A stretch of 64,000 nt of DNA from Ctena decussata. Its lineage: Eukaryota > Mollusca > Bivalvia > Lucinida > Lucinidae. Positions within the stretch are counted from its first letter, which is position 1; every line of letters starts with the position of its first letter. The notes under the pieces were generated by a model, which was given only the letters and a program-made list of their open reading frames with translations, was not told where the DNA came from and did no database searches. The position numbers and the translations under genes are program-made. Where the stretch lies: NCBI GenBank assembly GCA_963989385.1, contig OZ022509.1:54107431-54171430 (forward strand). The letters are read 5' to 3'. Below are positions 10,839 to 22,602 of the stretch, piece by piece.

Positions 10839-11552
10839 TCTTTTTATTAAACATAATAAATACTACTGGATGTGGTATGTATGTAACTTTCATGAGGAAC
10901 AGTAAAAGGATCAGATCATTTAAGAATTAACATTTTATTTTTCAGCATTCATAGTGTGATGAAGCCAGTGGGCAGAACTAAAATTCCACGAGGTGCAAAG
11001 CGCTTTTTGTAGAATCTTAGCAACGACCACTGGCTTCCTCACATAATGAATGCTGAAAATTCAAACTTTAATTCTTACAGTTACACTTTACTTTAGACCC
11101 TTTCTTTGTCGTTTTTGTGGTAATTTAGTGTGGAATATGCAAAATATGGGTCGAAAGAAAGTTAGTAATGGCATGTTCGGCCATAAAGTTTAACAGCCGT
11201 GGCCATGACGTGGTGTCAATGGAACCTTACGTGGACCAATCAAGAAGTTTGTTTATCTTATCTTAGACTTCGCTTGACGATGACTTCACATGATCAATTG
11301 TCGTTTATCGTGTATGATGCTATTTGGTCTAAAGGGTTTATCTATTGGAAGTCAGTGGCAAGTGTAAATATTAGATACATAACACAAGATTAAGCAGAAC
11401 CCAGAAAAGTACTACATCCAATAGTTAAAGTCACTAACTACCAAACATTGTAATTTAAACTAAACTAGAACCCTGTAAGTTTCTTCAAAAAGAAGTAAAT
11501 TTTGAAAATAAATTACTTAGAAGGACGAATTTAAATACCACAGACCATCACC

Positions 11553-11912
11553 ACAGGGTATAAACCAGTTCACCAATTTTCGCTTCCTGCAGAGACTGTC
11601 CGTTATATTTGGCTTCTGCCGAGACTGTCCCCAAACTCTTGCTTCCTGCTGTCCTAAAAAAAATGGCTTCCTGCCGAGACTGTCCGCATGACTCTTGCTT
11701 CCTGCCGAGAGCCTCGGCAGGAAGCAGAATCACATGGACAGTCTCTGCAGGAAGCCATTTATCATGTACAGGACAGGAAGCAAGAGATTGCTGACAGTCT
11801 CAGGGGAAGCCAAATATGATATACAGTCTCTGCAGGAAGTGAAAATTTAGGCAGAAGCCAAATATGATGTACAGGAAGGGAAAATTAGCGGAATCGATTA
11901 TACCCTGTGACC
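11553..11912. mobile_element. Foldback element built of GAGACTGTCC minisatellite
   Basis: Ends ACAGGGTATAA and TTATACCCTGTG. The left half has about five units of CTTCCTGC-GAGACTGTCC with variable spacers. The right half carries the same unit as its reverse complement (GGACAGTCTC-GCAGGAAG). The two halves meet at CCGAGAGCCTCGG. Open frames on both strands are repeat translations. Confidence 0.7.
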
Positions 11913-12149
11913 ACAGACCACCACAGACTCAATGTAGACTATCCTATACCCTAAAAAATAACTTTGTAAATAAGCCAATCTTTTGAAACTTCTCAGATGT
12001 TTTGGTTATGGTCTGAAGATGTGCATGTGATTTGCACATAATTTTCAGATTTAATTTTTTAACCTTTTTTCACATCTTAACTTTGTTAAACGATTTTATC
12101 TATATTTAGCAACTTGTGAGTTCAACTTGTCTTGCAGTTTGGAAACTTT

Positions 12150-12740
12150 TACATTTTGTGGCAAAAAGGTAATTGTCGTTTTTGTATGTAATCATGTACA
12201 TATTTGCATGTCATCATTTTAGTTTTTATCTTTGTGGCTGACATGAAGTTTCACATGAATATGAAAAAAAAATGCATTTTAATATTGAAGTTTTTCTTTG
12301 TAACCTAATTTCTCCAAAAAGTAAATATTTAATAAAATTTTCTCTCACAGTTTTATGGTAGCCAGATATCTACAGCAAATATAAATCCATAATTTAGATC
12401 ACAGTGCCAATACTTGAGGAAAAGTGGCTTCTTTCATACCATATGGAATTTTCACAGATACGTGTCATGGCAGTCGCTTTATACGGAAGAAATGGACAGA
12501 TGACATTATTTGATACGTAAAAAAACAGACACTAAACCCAATTTTGATACAGGTTATAACACGCATATTGAAATAAAAAAGTTTGCCACGTTAGCCACAG
12601 GTGTTGGACAGTTTGCTGCAACTTTTACAATTCACTGCAATTTTTGTAGTACAATTGTCTTCTTCAATATTTTGAGTTTACCGTAATGACCCTAACTGAC
12701 AGGTCTGAGCAAACTTTGTTGTAGACCTATATCAAACTGC
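12150..12740. repeat. Direct duplicate block, copy 2
   Basis: Second copy of the block at 9751-10337. It is cut off after ATCAAACTGCTCCTAAAG by the palindromic element that starts at about 12748. Confidence 0.7.
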
Positions 12741-12747
12741 TCCTAAA

Positions 12748-13395
12748 GCATGTGCTCGGAAGCAGCCAATCAGTGTGCTTTATTTTGAGTTTGAGAATGT
12801 ACTCAAGTTTTATAACCTCTGGTCCTGGCAATATTTGTACCATGTATATGCTACTGAGCAACTGTCTTGATGAGCAATATTACCGTTTCACAATCCAAAT
12901 CAGTTTGTCATCTGTGATTTTTCTTTTATTCTTATTATCAATACAAAAGTTCAGTAATAAGGAAAACACATCAAACACAAAAAAGAACAAAACCCGAACA
13001 CTAAACTGAACACCCAGCAAAGATGGCCCGCCCAGTATGATAAGACATTTACCTGTCTTTAGGAGCACTGAACTAAGGCTTATGTATAGTCCAATTATCA
13101 TTGTTTATCTTGAATTTGAGCTGCAATGTAAAATTTTCATCTGCCATCATCTCAGTGCACACTTACTAAATTAGTATAATCTTACAATAACAGTTGACAG
13201 ATCAAGTGATAGCCAACTCCACTTTGTAGCCTTGGAAGGTAAATCAGGGTTCAAGGTTATAAAACTTGAGAATAATCTCAAACTCAAAATAAAGCACACT
13301 GATTGGCTGCTTCCGAGCATGTGCTCGGAAGCAGCCAATCAGTTTGCTTTATTTTGAGTTTGAGAATATACTCAAGTTTTATAACCTCAGGGCCT
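12748..13395. mobile_element. Element with CTCGGAAGCAGCCAATCAG arms
   Basis: Arms GTGCTCGGAAGCAGCCAATC ... AACTCAAAATAAAGCACACT occur at 12748-12825 and inverted at 13250-13318, and a third arm in the first orientation abuts at 13319-13395. The same arms bracket 49385-50993. Probably two elements joined end to end, or a composite. No transposase was seen. Confidence 0.6.
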
Positions 13396-13415
13396 GAATT
13401 TTTAAGGGTTAAGAT

Positions 13416-13679
13416 TTGGTTGGTTGGTTGATTTAATGCTTAACGTCCACGGTAAACAACTAAGGTCATGTCGGTTAACCTAACCACACTATTCCTGGGC
13501 AGGCTTAGACCTCCTAAGCGGTTAACCAGTACTAAGTGCACATACTTTCGCCAGTAACTGACAACTGCCCTTCTTGAATCAGCGGAAGGAGAAACGAAAG
13601 TATGTGGCCAGACCGGGATTCGAACCCAGGACCTCTGACGTACGAGTCAGGTGCCCTACCGATTGCGCTACCCGGCCCG
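13416..13679 (-). mobile_element. tRNA-derived SINE, family S1
   Basis: Read on the minus strand it starts with a tRNA-like head: A box TAGCGCAATCGG, anticodon-like loop, then B box GGTTCGAATCCC. It then has a body with GTACTGGTTAACCGCTTAGG and ends in a simple repeat (AACCAACC). Head plus body plus simple tail is diagnostic for a tRNA SINE. Near-identical copies are at 35555-35828 and 63466-63747. Confidence 0.88.
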
Positions 13680-14319
13680 TGTTTAAGGGTTAAGAAATAC
13701 TCAGAATGCTGATAGGTTACCTTTCACGTTCTACAAGGTGGATTCGGCAATCTCGTGATCTCTAAAAGGTTATTATAAGGCTTCCAGCATGCGCACTGTG
13801 ATGATGGCATATGAAAATTAACTATGCAGCTCAAATCCAAGATACATAATATCATATTTTTTATGATGGAACTTGATGTTAGGCATTTAGTATCATAAAT
13901 AAAACTAACACTCATAAAACCCGAATTTTTACACTGCCCTCAGTCTTTTCTTCTATTTTCACGATATGCAGACTAATTCAAACAAACTCTCACAATGTGC
14001 CAATCAGCTGATTGATCTCATACTGTTAAACATTTTTTTACCAGTTACCGAATTTCGGCAATATTGGCAGGTCGGGCAAAGAGCGCTAAAATATAAGTTC
14101 CCCAATATTATATACATTAAATACATATACATACTCACATTACACACAACATAAAAGATATTAGATAAAAAGGAAAATTTGACGAGTATTTTAGATTTTT
14201 CTATACCTTTCCATTAAATTATAAGTTGCAGCATCACATTAGAATCGCCTTGATGAGGCGATTCTAATGGTATGCTGGAATGTATACATGTAGTTAAGTA
14301 AGATAAGTGAGAAAAATAT

Positions 14320-14388
14320 ACTTAAGGACAACAGTTCTGCCTGGATGTTAAATTAACATCCGTGCAGATCTTTTGTCCTTAAGTATAG
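14320..14388. repeat. Palindrome, second copy
   Basis: Same arms as 7684-7755 (ACTTAAGGACAACAGTTCTG, then TGGATGTTAA) with a few mismatches between arms. Confidence 0.75.
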
Positions 14389-14593
14389 TTACCAATTTAC
14401 ATCAAATTTTCTTTACTATCTCCAGTCGTGGTATATCCTGACGGCCAAAATTAATCTGCTCCAATATATCATTTTCATTCAACCGTGAAATTTCGATACT
14501 GCAGATACATGTATTAACTTTTTTCTTACAGTAGTCACAGTCTTTTCATCAAAAAAAATACTTACCAATATCACTGTGGTAATACCATGGTGG

Positions 14594-14845
14594 TAATACC
14601 AATTTGCCTACCTGTGCTTTTGACCGAGTCAGTAAATTACCATACATTGACCGAGTCAGTAAATTACCATACATGTAAAAGTGGCTGTCGACTGAGACAA
14701 TCGACATTAGTATCAGCTCAGTCAACAACCATTAACAACAGCACCAGTTACCGTTATTGGTAATGCTTACGATCATATTCTCGGTCGAAAGCCACTTTGT
14801 ATAGTGCAGACTCGGTCAAAAGCACAGCTAGCCAAATTGGTATTA
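14594..14845. mobile_element. MITE with TAATACCAATTTGCC ends
   Basis: Left TAATACCAATTTGCCTACC and right GCCAAATTGGTATTA, with GTGCTTTTGACCGAGTC / GACTCGGTCAAAAGCAC further in. A GACCGAGTCAGTAAATTACC unit is duplicated in tandem at about 14627-14670. Confidence 0.7.
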
Positions 14846-14994
14846 ACCCGGTGAATATCCATTACAGGTATAATGATTATACAAATGAATCAATGTTTGT
14901 ATTTTCCTAAAAATTCTTGTCAAACAATTTGAAAATCAAGAATAAAATGTAAAGCACTCAAATCTTGAATGAAATCATTGTTATCAAAATTACT

Positions 14995-15743
14995 CTATGC
15001 ATTGTATTTACACTGCTTCTTATGTCGAGACAAGCTTGGTCGCCACCTAAACCTCTTCCCACATACACATTTGAACACTTTATTACTGTGTTCTGTCTGC
15101 TTGTGGTCGGTCAACATTGACGGACTTGCAAAATCTCTTTTGCATATTGGGCAAGACACACTCCGATCGCATGACAACTGGTGTCTTGAAAGACTGGATT
15201 GCATGCAAAATTTAGCACCACACGTGCTGCACAGATAAGGGTGTACTCCAGTATGGACACTTATGTGATCATTTAGAATTTTCTGTTTAATAAACTTTTT
15301 ATCACAGTCCCTGTAGGGACAACTGAAAGGCTTCCCCTCATGGATAATCATGTGGTTCTGAAAGCTTCCTTTGGAGTGAAGTGTCTTCCCGCAGACTGTG
15401 CACAGGAAATCTTTTCCATGTTTTACAGTGTTGTGGTTTTCTAGACTCTCCTTGGTTTTAAATGCTTGTGTGCATTTCCGGCAGATAAATTCCTTTGTGT
15501 GCATTTTTAAATGCTTGAGTAGCGTATCACGCGACTGATAGCACCTGCCACACACTTGGCAGGCCAATACAGTTTTCTGAATCGGCTTAGGTACAGCTTT
15601 CTGTATCGGCTTGGGTGAGTTTCCCAAATTTGAAGGTCCTGGTTCAAGTGGTATATCTGCAGATCCAGAAGCATCTTCTTCATGGTCAGACCCTTCAGAC
15701 CCCTCTAATGGGTCATCCAGGATGCTTGATTCTTTTGACATTT
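14995..15743 (-). CDS. Alternative terminal exon: seven zinc fingers
   Basis: Seen: strong acceptor CTCCCTTTCAG, then AA ATG TCA AAA in the shared phase, 249 codons to a stop. About 60 residues are acidic and Ser/Pro-rich (GSEGSDHEEDASGSAD) with a duplicated KPIQK motif. Seven fingers follow: CQVCGRCYQSRDTLLKHLKMH, CRKCTQAFKTKESL.., CTVCGKTLHSKGSF.., CPYRDCDKKFIKQKIL.. (wide Cys spacing, TFIIIA-like), CSTCGAKFCMQSSL..C, CPICKRDFASPSML.., CVCGKRFRWRPSL..C. Fingers 5 and 7 end in Cys. An ATG sits at the second codon, so an independent transcript start inside this exon is possible. Phase and position fit the swap array of the homeodomain gene; a separate single-exon gene is the main alternative. 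Confidence 0.8.
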
Positions 15744-15820
15744 CTGAAAGGGAGAAAAAAACATTTTTGTAAAATAAAACTTTGATTCATGCCCTTCCCT
15801 GACTCCATAGTAGCTATCAT

Positions 15821-16043
15821 TTAACCCATTGCATTCTGGGTATTTTTTCTCGTCTGCTGAAATTGTCGTCTGCATCAAAAATCAAGAATATTTTGACAAT
15901 ACTGGTCTAACTAACTCTTGTAGAAATGATGTCTAGGCAGCAAACAGTTTGGATCTCAGATCAGGCCCCACATTTGTGGGGCCTGATCTGGATCCAAACT
16001 GTTTTACACACCCTAAAGAGGTATCCCGAATGGAATGGGTTAA
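15821..16043. mobile_element. TTAA-flanked hairpin MITE, family D
   Basis: TTAACCCATTGCATTC left, GAATGGAATGGGTTAA right, CCCCACATTTGTGGGG core. Confidence 0.78.
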
Positions 16044-16094
16044 GTAGATGTAACAAGTATTTCTCCAATATTTGGAGGGTGGACAAGGGATCCT

Positions 16095-16335
16095 GTCTCC
16101 CTTCTCCCATGCCCTCTTCTCCCAGCTCCTACCCCGTCATCTCCCATCCCCCTGCTCACACCCCTATCTCCCTGCTCACCCCCCCCCCCACCCCCCCCCC
16201 CCCCCCCTTCTCACACCCCCTCATCTCCCTGCCCCCCGCCTCTTTCTCAATGCTCCTACTCCCTTTTCTCCCTGTTTCCACTCCCTACCTCCCTGCTCCC
16301 ACCCACTTTCTCTCTGTTTCCTCAAACTGTCCATC
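16095..16335. repeat. C-rich polypyrimidine minisatellite
   Basis: Irregular CTCCCTGCTCCCACCCCC-like units with a C run broken by single A/T at about 16178-16207. Strong strand asymmetry: it can form triplex or i-motif/G4 structures. Proline-rich open frames here are repeat translations. Confidence 0.85.
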
Positions 16336-16626
16336 CCCACAATAATGTTGTCTGACCCTACTGCACCATAATGCGAAAAGTATTCATATTATCATACCAA
16401 AATGTTGATTTGAGCCATGTCATGGTAAAACAAGCAACCTGGCATGTGCAACAGGCGAAAATTCAAATCAGCCTGGACACCTATCTTTGCTGTCCACATG
16501 AACAAAGTTTGGAGCTTACCAGTAAGCTATCCATTATTTTGATACTGGGGTCATCCTGGTGATAGAAAAACACTGTCTTACAGCCGACAAATATTTTATA
16601 TACAATCTCTGTATATACATGTACTG

Positions 16627-16895
16627 AGTTGTTGTTTTGTTGCTTTATGTCCACAGTAAACAGCTATGGTCATGTCGGCACGGTCAATTAACGTAACCAC
16701 ACTATTCCTGGGCAGGCTTAGACCTCCTAGGCGGAGAGAAACCAGTACTAAGGGCACATTATTTTGCCAGTGACTTACAACTGCCCTTCTTGGATCAGTG
16801 GAAAGAGAGATGAAAGTAAGTCACAGGACAGGGTATCGAACCTGGGACCTCTGGCTCATGAGTCAGACATGCTACCAACTATGCTACACTGCCCA
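16627..16895 (-). mobile_element. tRNA-derived SINE, older S1 copy
   Basis: Same layout as 13416-13679 (GCAGTGTAGCATAGTTGGTA head, B box GGTTCGATACCC on minus) but more diverged. Confidence 0.75.
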
Positions 16896-16971
16896 TATAC
16901 AGACAACATATTGCCAACTCATTTTATTAGGGTCACAAATTGTTTTCTGCATACAAAAGGATGGTCCACAG

Positions 16972-17158
16972 TGCTCAAGATAAGAAGGGGTACAAGGGAT
17001 AATTTTCCTTACTTCTCCATGAAAATGTATGTTGTGACTCCCCATTAGAACCTTCTCGCTGAGACCGTTTAATGAGGGGTCACAATGTATGTTTTTGTTG
17101 GGAAATTAAAAAACAATCCAAGAATTATCTTTAAAACCCCCTTTTCCCTGGAGCTCTG
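16972..17158. mobile_element. Degenerate family A MITE
   Basis: Keeps the skeleton GATAAGAAGGGG ... GTTGTGACTCCCC ... GAGGGGTCACAA ... GAGCTCTG of family A with a weakened centre. Similar eroded copies: 34813-34975, 62035-62172. Confidence 0.5.
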
Positions 17159-17167
17159 GCCCATACA

Positions 17168-17405
17168 TTAACCCATTGCATTCAGGGTATTTTTTTGTCG
17201 TCTGCTGAAATTGCCGTCTGCATCAAAAATCAAGAATATTTTGACAATATTGGTCTAACTAACTCTTATAGAAATGATGTCTAGGCAGCAAAAAGTTTGG
17301 ATCCAGATCAGGCCCCACAAACCCCCAACATTTGTGACGCCTGATCTGGATCCAAACTGTTTGGCCAGATACCCCTAAAGGGGTATCCCGAATGGAATGG
17401 GTTAA
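17168..17405. mobile_element. TTAA-flanked hairpin MITE, family D
   Basis: TTAACCCATTGCATTC left and GAATGGAATGGGTTAA right. Contains a small insertion in the hairpin loop (ACCCCCAAC). Confidence 0.78.
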
Positions 17406-17968
17406 GCGCAGAAATATTAAAACAGCTACAGTGAGATACTGCATTTATTCAACAATGAGACAGTATTACCACAAATATCAAAACCAGTCAAATGAAATTC
17501 AGCTGAGATGGGTTTTCCCCAATTCTTAATCAATCAAAAATTCTAGATCCATCTTATAAAACAGATACAGACTTTTTTTAATTGAAAAAAAAAAACCCAT
17601 CTTCTGACTTAAGAATTACGGTAATTTTGATGTGCAAAATAAGAAAAAACAAATGCAAAAATTATCGTCCATTTCTATTTTTATCTTCACCACTGGTTCT
17701 GAAAATGCTATGTAATCATCAGTTTGTTAAAATCATTTCCTTCCTTCATTCTACCCTTCTCAAATGTGAACAGGGTTCTATTGCATACAGATTTTCACTT
17801 TGGTTAAATATGACCAAAATACTGCTGAAAGGGCCCTAAAACCACCAGTCATCCATATAAAGTATGTCCCATTGGTTATGGATTTCCCCCAAAATTATTG
17901 AGAGAAATCAATAGTTTCATGGGAGCTCTGTGATCAACTGTATGAAATCCTTTCATTTTACATGTACA

Positions 17969-18187
17969 TACAGTCAGCTCTCGATATCTCAAACACTGAT
18001 ATCTCAAAAGCTCTCTTATATCAAAGGTTATAGTTTGGACACATTTCCTATTTCTGTTTACAGTTCAACTCTAGATATCCCAAACTACCAATATCTCAAA
18101 GTAAATTTTCTGGGACCAGAAAATTTACTTTGAGATATCAGTAGTTTGGGATGAATTTCGACTTTGAGATATCGAGAGTTGATTGTA
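17969..18187. mobile_element. TA-flanked MITE, family G, best copy
   Basis: TACAGTCAGCTCTCGATATC at the left and GATATCGAGAGTTGATTGTA at the right; the centre folds on AAATTTTCTGGGACCAGAAAATTT. TA at both ends. Confidence 0.75.
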
Positions 18188-18198
18188 CTAATTTAACA

Positions 18199-19537
18199 TA
18201 TACCGTAGAAAGGTGTGTACAACCCGCATTTGCGTATAAACCGCACCTAGATTTTGGAGGAAATTTTGGTGAAAAAAAGTATTTCTGGTGTATTAACCGC
18301 ATCTATATGGCCCGATTTTACCAAGGTTTGAAAAACACTATAAAAATTGCAAAACTATACGTTTTTGTCTGAACAGCAGTGGTTTTTTTGTCCTTGGTAC
18401 CGGTACTTTTTTTCCGCGTGCGCGCCCGCCCGCGTTCTTGCACGCGCCGTCATATATACCGGTACATTCAAAGTACATGACATAAAAGCCGTAACATAGT
18501 ATATTGGTGTATAAACAGTTTTTTTTCATTGTTCTAATTCCTTAAAGCTACTGAAAAGATCGTTTACAAAATCAAACCCATAATTCATATTTCACACCTG
18601 ACGCACCTGACCTAATGGCGGTACTTTGATCCACCGGTTTAAACCAGTCACTGGAAAAAATATATTATCGCTTGACCGTACGGCATGAAAAGATCAATGA
18701 AATTTGATTAGCTTAAAGACTTTGACAATTGCACAATCAGTGATAATAAGCGTTAATTGAGTAGTTTTAGAACTTACATGGTGTGATTTGCTTCGCAAGA
18801 TAAAGTAACTATCGGAAAAACAAAGATCAGCCTGTGCATGTTCTCTGTGAACTTAGACTTCCTGTTCGCATGTAAGGAAACCTGGGGACTCTGTCTAGTA
18901 AAAATTGATGACACTGTTTGGCAAGCACATTTGCGCAGGCTTGATGTATATACTCTATACGCATATGGCATACGGTCTCTTATCGCCCAGACACATCTTA
19001 AATGGACTCTTCCATCTTGGTTTAAAGATTTGTAAAATTAGCCGATTCCAGATTCGGCAGTACGAGAGAGAAAGGTTACGAAAGGGAACTGTTACGCATC
19101 CAATTCGGCATCAGCTTTGCAACATACCCGAAATTCGTTTCACAAATTATACCGCAACCAGTCAGGGCTAAAAATAGATTGATTGACAGGAAGGGCGCGT
19201 GACTTGGTAAAACTTTAGACGTATTTGAAAATGTGTTGAAAACCTATTTTGCTGTTTCTAGAGATGAAAATTGACTTTGATAGTTTGATCAGCCGTACAA
19301 ACGTGCATTGGCTGATAGGTAATATAACTTATATGGGGTAGACTTCTCTTGATTGACCGTTGCAAGCTATCGAGAGATGAAAACACCAACTGGGTGTTTC
19401 AAACAGTGAATTTCTCCGAGAGAATCTTCGAAAATATTCCCTCAAAAAACTTGTTCTGCTGTACAACCCGCACCGCTATTTCAGTCCTAAAATCTGAGGC
19501 ATAATTCTGCGGGTAGTACATGCCTTTCTACGGTATA
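18199..19537. mobile_element. 1.34-kb terminal-inverted-repeat element, no transposase
   Basis: Left TATACCGTAGAAAGGTGTGT, right (reverse complement) TATACCGTAGAAAGGCATGT, followed on both sides by ACCCGCA. Both ends also carry TA. The interior has short open frames only, none recognisable, so it is probably non-autonomous. It lies immediately after a family G MITE. Confidence 0.65.
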
Positions 19538-20034
19538 CTGGTACATGCATGCATAAAATGTTGATCCTCAAACCATTAATACTACAGCGAGGTGGCGTTA
19601 AAATATTTCTGATCATTTTTCACACATTATGTTAGTGGAAAGGTGGAACAAATTCAAGGCTCACAGGCACATACCCTCTTACACTGCATATTTCCGAGTC
19701 CAAAACTTTTTTTAATTTTTACTGTGGACTACATGTTGGAGTCTATAAATCGATCTCTTTATCCATGCAACAGCATTTAGCATTTTTAATTAACTTTCAA
19801 ATAATGATTTGTATATACATGTATTTAAACCAAGGTTTTTTGCTGCTATTTTTTTTTTTTTTTTCAGACAAAGCTAGTGGACACAATCTCATGAAAAGCT
19901 ATCGTATATTTGTTATCTCTGGTGTAAAATAAATACTATTAAATTCGGTTAACAATCTTTCCATTTTATTTCATGGTAAATAGCTCACAAACCTACGCCA
20001 TATCAATATCAATGCAATATGCCATGACATAATA

Positions 20035-20248
20035 GGGGAGAGTCGGGTAACTTCGGACATGGGGGTAAATTCGGACACACCATTGCAAACAGTGAAAATC
20101 CAAATGAAACGGCTCATAATGAGCCGTCTCAACAGGATTTTCACTGTTTGGCCAGTTATTTTTGTTTTAGTTCCAAACAACTGACATATAAAGGAAACAA
20201 TGTCACTGTCCGAATTTACCCGCTGTCCGAAGTTACCAGACTCTCCCC
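20035..20248. mobile_element. MITE with GGGGAGAGTCGGGTAAC ends and shared hairpin core
   Basis: Left GGGGAGAGTCGGGTAACTTC, right GAAGTTACCAGACTCTCCCC, then GGACA..GGGTAAATTCGGACA inverted. The core is TGCAAACAGTGAAAATCC, GGCTCATAATGAGCC and GGATTTTCACTGTTTGG. A partial copy is at 44405-44572. Confidence 0.75.
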
Positions 20249-20666
20249 AATGACAAAGCAACAACATTGATAGGATTTGGTTTGAACATTGGGTGCCTGC
20301 TGAGACTTTTGAAACTTCACTGATTTTTATCTTAAATGACAAAGGCTGAATCAAAATTGAGGCCTCATAGTTGAATAAATTTTCAAATTCAGATTCAAGG
20401 TATAATTCAACATCAAGATAGAATGACAGAGTTTGAATCAATATTGAGGCCTCTTGGTAAAATCAATATTGCAATCTCAGGGTTCAATCAATATTGAGGT
20501 CTGAAGGTTGAATCGATTTTAACATTCAAGGTATAGTTCAACATTGATTGAAGACTGTGTCTCAAAATTGATACAATATTAAATGCCTTCTGGGCTATGA
20601 CTGAGGGAAAACACTGGTACATCTATCAAATCAAGTGAACTCTCTAATCAATTGTCTGAAATCTTT

Positions 20667-20866
20667 TCACATATGACTGAGCTCATGTCTTTTCAAATCA
20701 CCTTTCTGTGTGTAACCTTTATTACAAAACTGACACACATATGGCTTAAGCCCACTGTGAACAACCCTGTGGCGCTCTAGCTTTGAAGGTGCAGAGAATA
20801 TTTTTCCACATTCATAACAAGTTCGACTGCTCAAATTCCCATCCAAACTTTCCTCCATATTTGTAT
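20667..20866 (-). CDS. Alternative terminal exon: two zinc fingers
   Basis: Seen: acceptor TTATTTATTTCAG, then AT ACA AAT ATG in the shared phase, 66 codons to TGA, ending directly after the last finger. Finger 1 CYECGKIFSAPSKLERHRVVH, linker SGLKPYV, finger 2 CQFCNKGYTQKGDLKRHELSH; all ligands are present. Compared with the 8.2, 23.1 and 24.2 kb exons it changes helix position -1 of finger 1 (Ala) and positions 2 and 3 of finger 2 (Gly, Asp), which are base-contact positions. Inference: paralogous swap-in tail with altered DNA preference. Confidence 0.85.
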
Positions 20867-21722
20867 CTGAAATAAATAATGTAGATGTCAGAAAGACTGA
20901 ACATATTTATAACAAAGTCTCTGGCTGCTGCTTTTAGTAATATATAGTTCCGAGGCACACCCAGAATGTCACTCAGTCACCTTATAATGAATAATTGGCC
21001 AATGGCATGACAACTTAGTATGTGGAATAGTCTCAAAAACAAAAACGCACATGTTCAATGTGCCATATAAGTCTGTGATTTTACCTTACAGTTACTGGAG
21101 GGATATATACCTGTTTAAAGCAGGCATGGTTTTTGGAACTGTGAATTCTTTGATGAATAGCTAATATTTCATAATCATGAATGTGTCAATCATAATATTT
21201 CTCATAATGCAAAAGTTGATTCTTATTAGAAGGTATTATGTCAGCATTTTCTAAAAAATAACTATTGCTTACTGTGAAAGCAAACAGCGTGGATCCATTT
21301 GAGGCAGCTCCTAATGAGCGGCCTCATCAGGATCTACACTGTTTGCCCTCTTATCTGTAACTTCACAATATGCTATAGCTTGGGCAAACAGTTTTGAAAT
21401 TTTGCAGATGTAAATTTTGTCGTCAGTTTATTTTTTATTCTATCGAACTGCTTCTCTAGAGCAGTCTGATCAGGATCTAGACTGTCTAATATACAATTTA
21501 TTCTTGTATACCACCGTTCACATAATGTATGTACCACTCCTGTATATAGAAATAATGTCACCATCAATAATATAATAGGGTCACGTTTTCTGTATACAAA
21601 GGGGTTTCCCATACATTATGCATGAGAACATTTTAATGGCTTCAGTGAGGTAGTTTTGTTGGGGTATAACACAATTTTTATTTATTTTTTTTATTAATAA
21701 ACAAGAAAAAAACAAATCCAGA

Positions 21723-21918
21723 TGGATGGATGGATGACTTGCGATTTTACATCCTTTTCAACAGTATTTCAGTCATATTAGGACGATGGGAATGTGATAA
21801 TGAAAAGCTGTGTGCAGTGCAGTCTACGGTAGGAAAGATTCTCGCCTAAAGTGGGGCTCAAACCCGGTCCACTAGATCAGTAGGCCAGCGCTTAACTCAC
21901 TGAGCTACTGGAGCTCCC
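21723..21918 (-). mobile_element. tRNA-derived SINE, family S2
   Basis: On minus: A box TAGCTCAGTGAGTT, B box GGGTTTGAGCCCC, then a body and a CATC-type simple tail. Flanked by a perfect 12-bp target duplication AACAAATCCAGA at 21711-21722 and 21919-21930. Confidence 0.85.
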
Positions 21919-22602
21919 AACAAATCCAGAAATTAGCAACAATCCCTTCTTTTATCTATACCTCTGGTTCTTTTATGAATGCTATGTAATCATCAGTTTG
22001 TTAATAAAATCATTTCCTTCAAATCAGTCCTATCCAATCGTAAACAGGGTTCAATTGCATACAGCCTTTCATTTTCATTGTTCCGTTATTGGTTCAGTAT
22101 GACTGAAATGCTGCTGAGAGGTGCTCTAAAACTGTCAGTCATCCATCCATCTATCAAATCTACCCAGTTTTGTCCAAAGTATCTCAAACTGGGTACATAC
22201 TGTATTAACCCTACCAAATTACCAAATACCCTAAGAGTGTTACATTTTAAGAAAGGGGGCGTTGTTAAGAGCCTTAAGTGTAGTAAATCAGCCACTGCCA
22301 AAATACCTCTAATAAACAGTATGAATGTGAATGGGTATACTTTCAGAGGAAGCTACTCAACTTTTTAGCCTCCCTTCACATTAGGGATCAACTTTTAAAG
22401 TAAAGAATTTGCTCCTTGAGAAGAAATTATTTCCTTTTTCCAAGAAAATGATCTCTGTTTGAACTATTTGTCATTTTGAGGCAAATATCCATGTAAAGCA
22501 CAATATTTGAAATCTTTCACTATTTCAACATGTTTCTTTATAGCACCTAGTAATCCTTTTGTGCCTGATGGTGATAGGTAATGCTGTATAAAAAACATGG
22601 TA

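Noticed and set aside
14969..15238. Plus-strand frame of 89 codons
   Set aside because: Antisense of the seven-finger exon.
15926..16371. Proline-rich proteins on the plus strand
   Set aside because: Translation of a C-rich minisatellite plus a MITE; no codon structure or domain.
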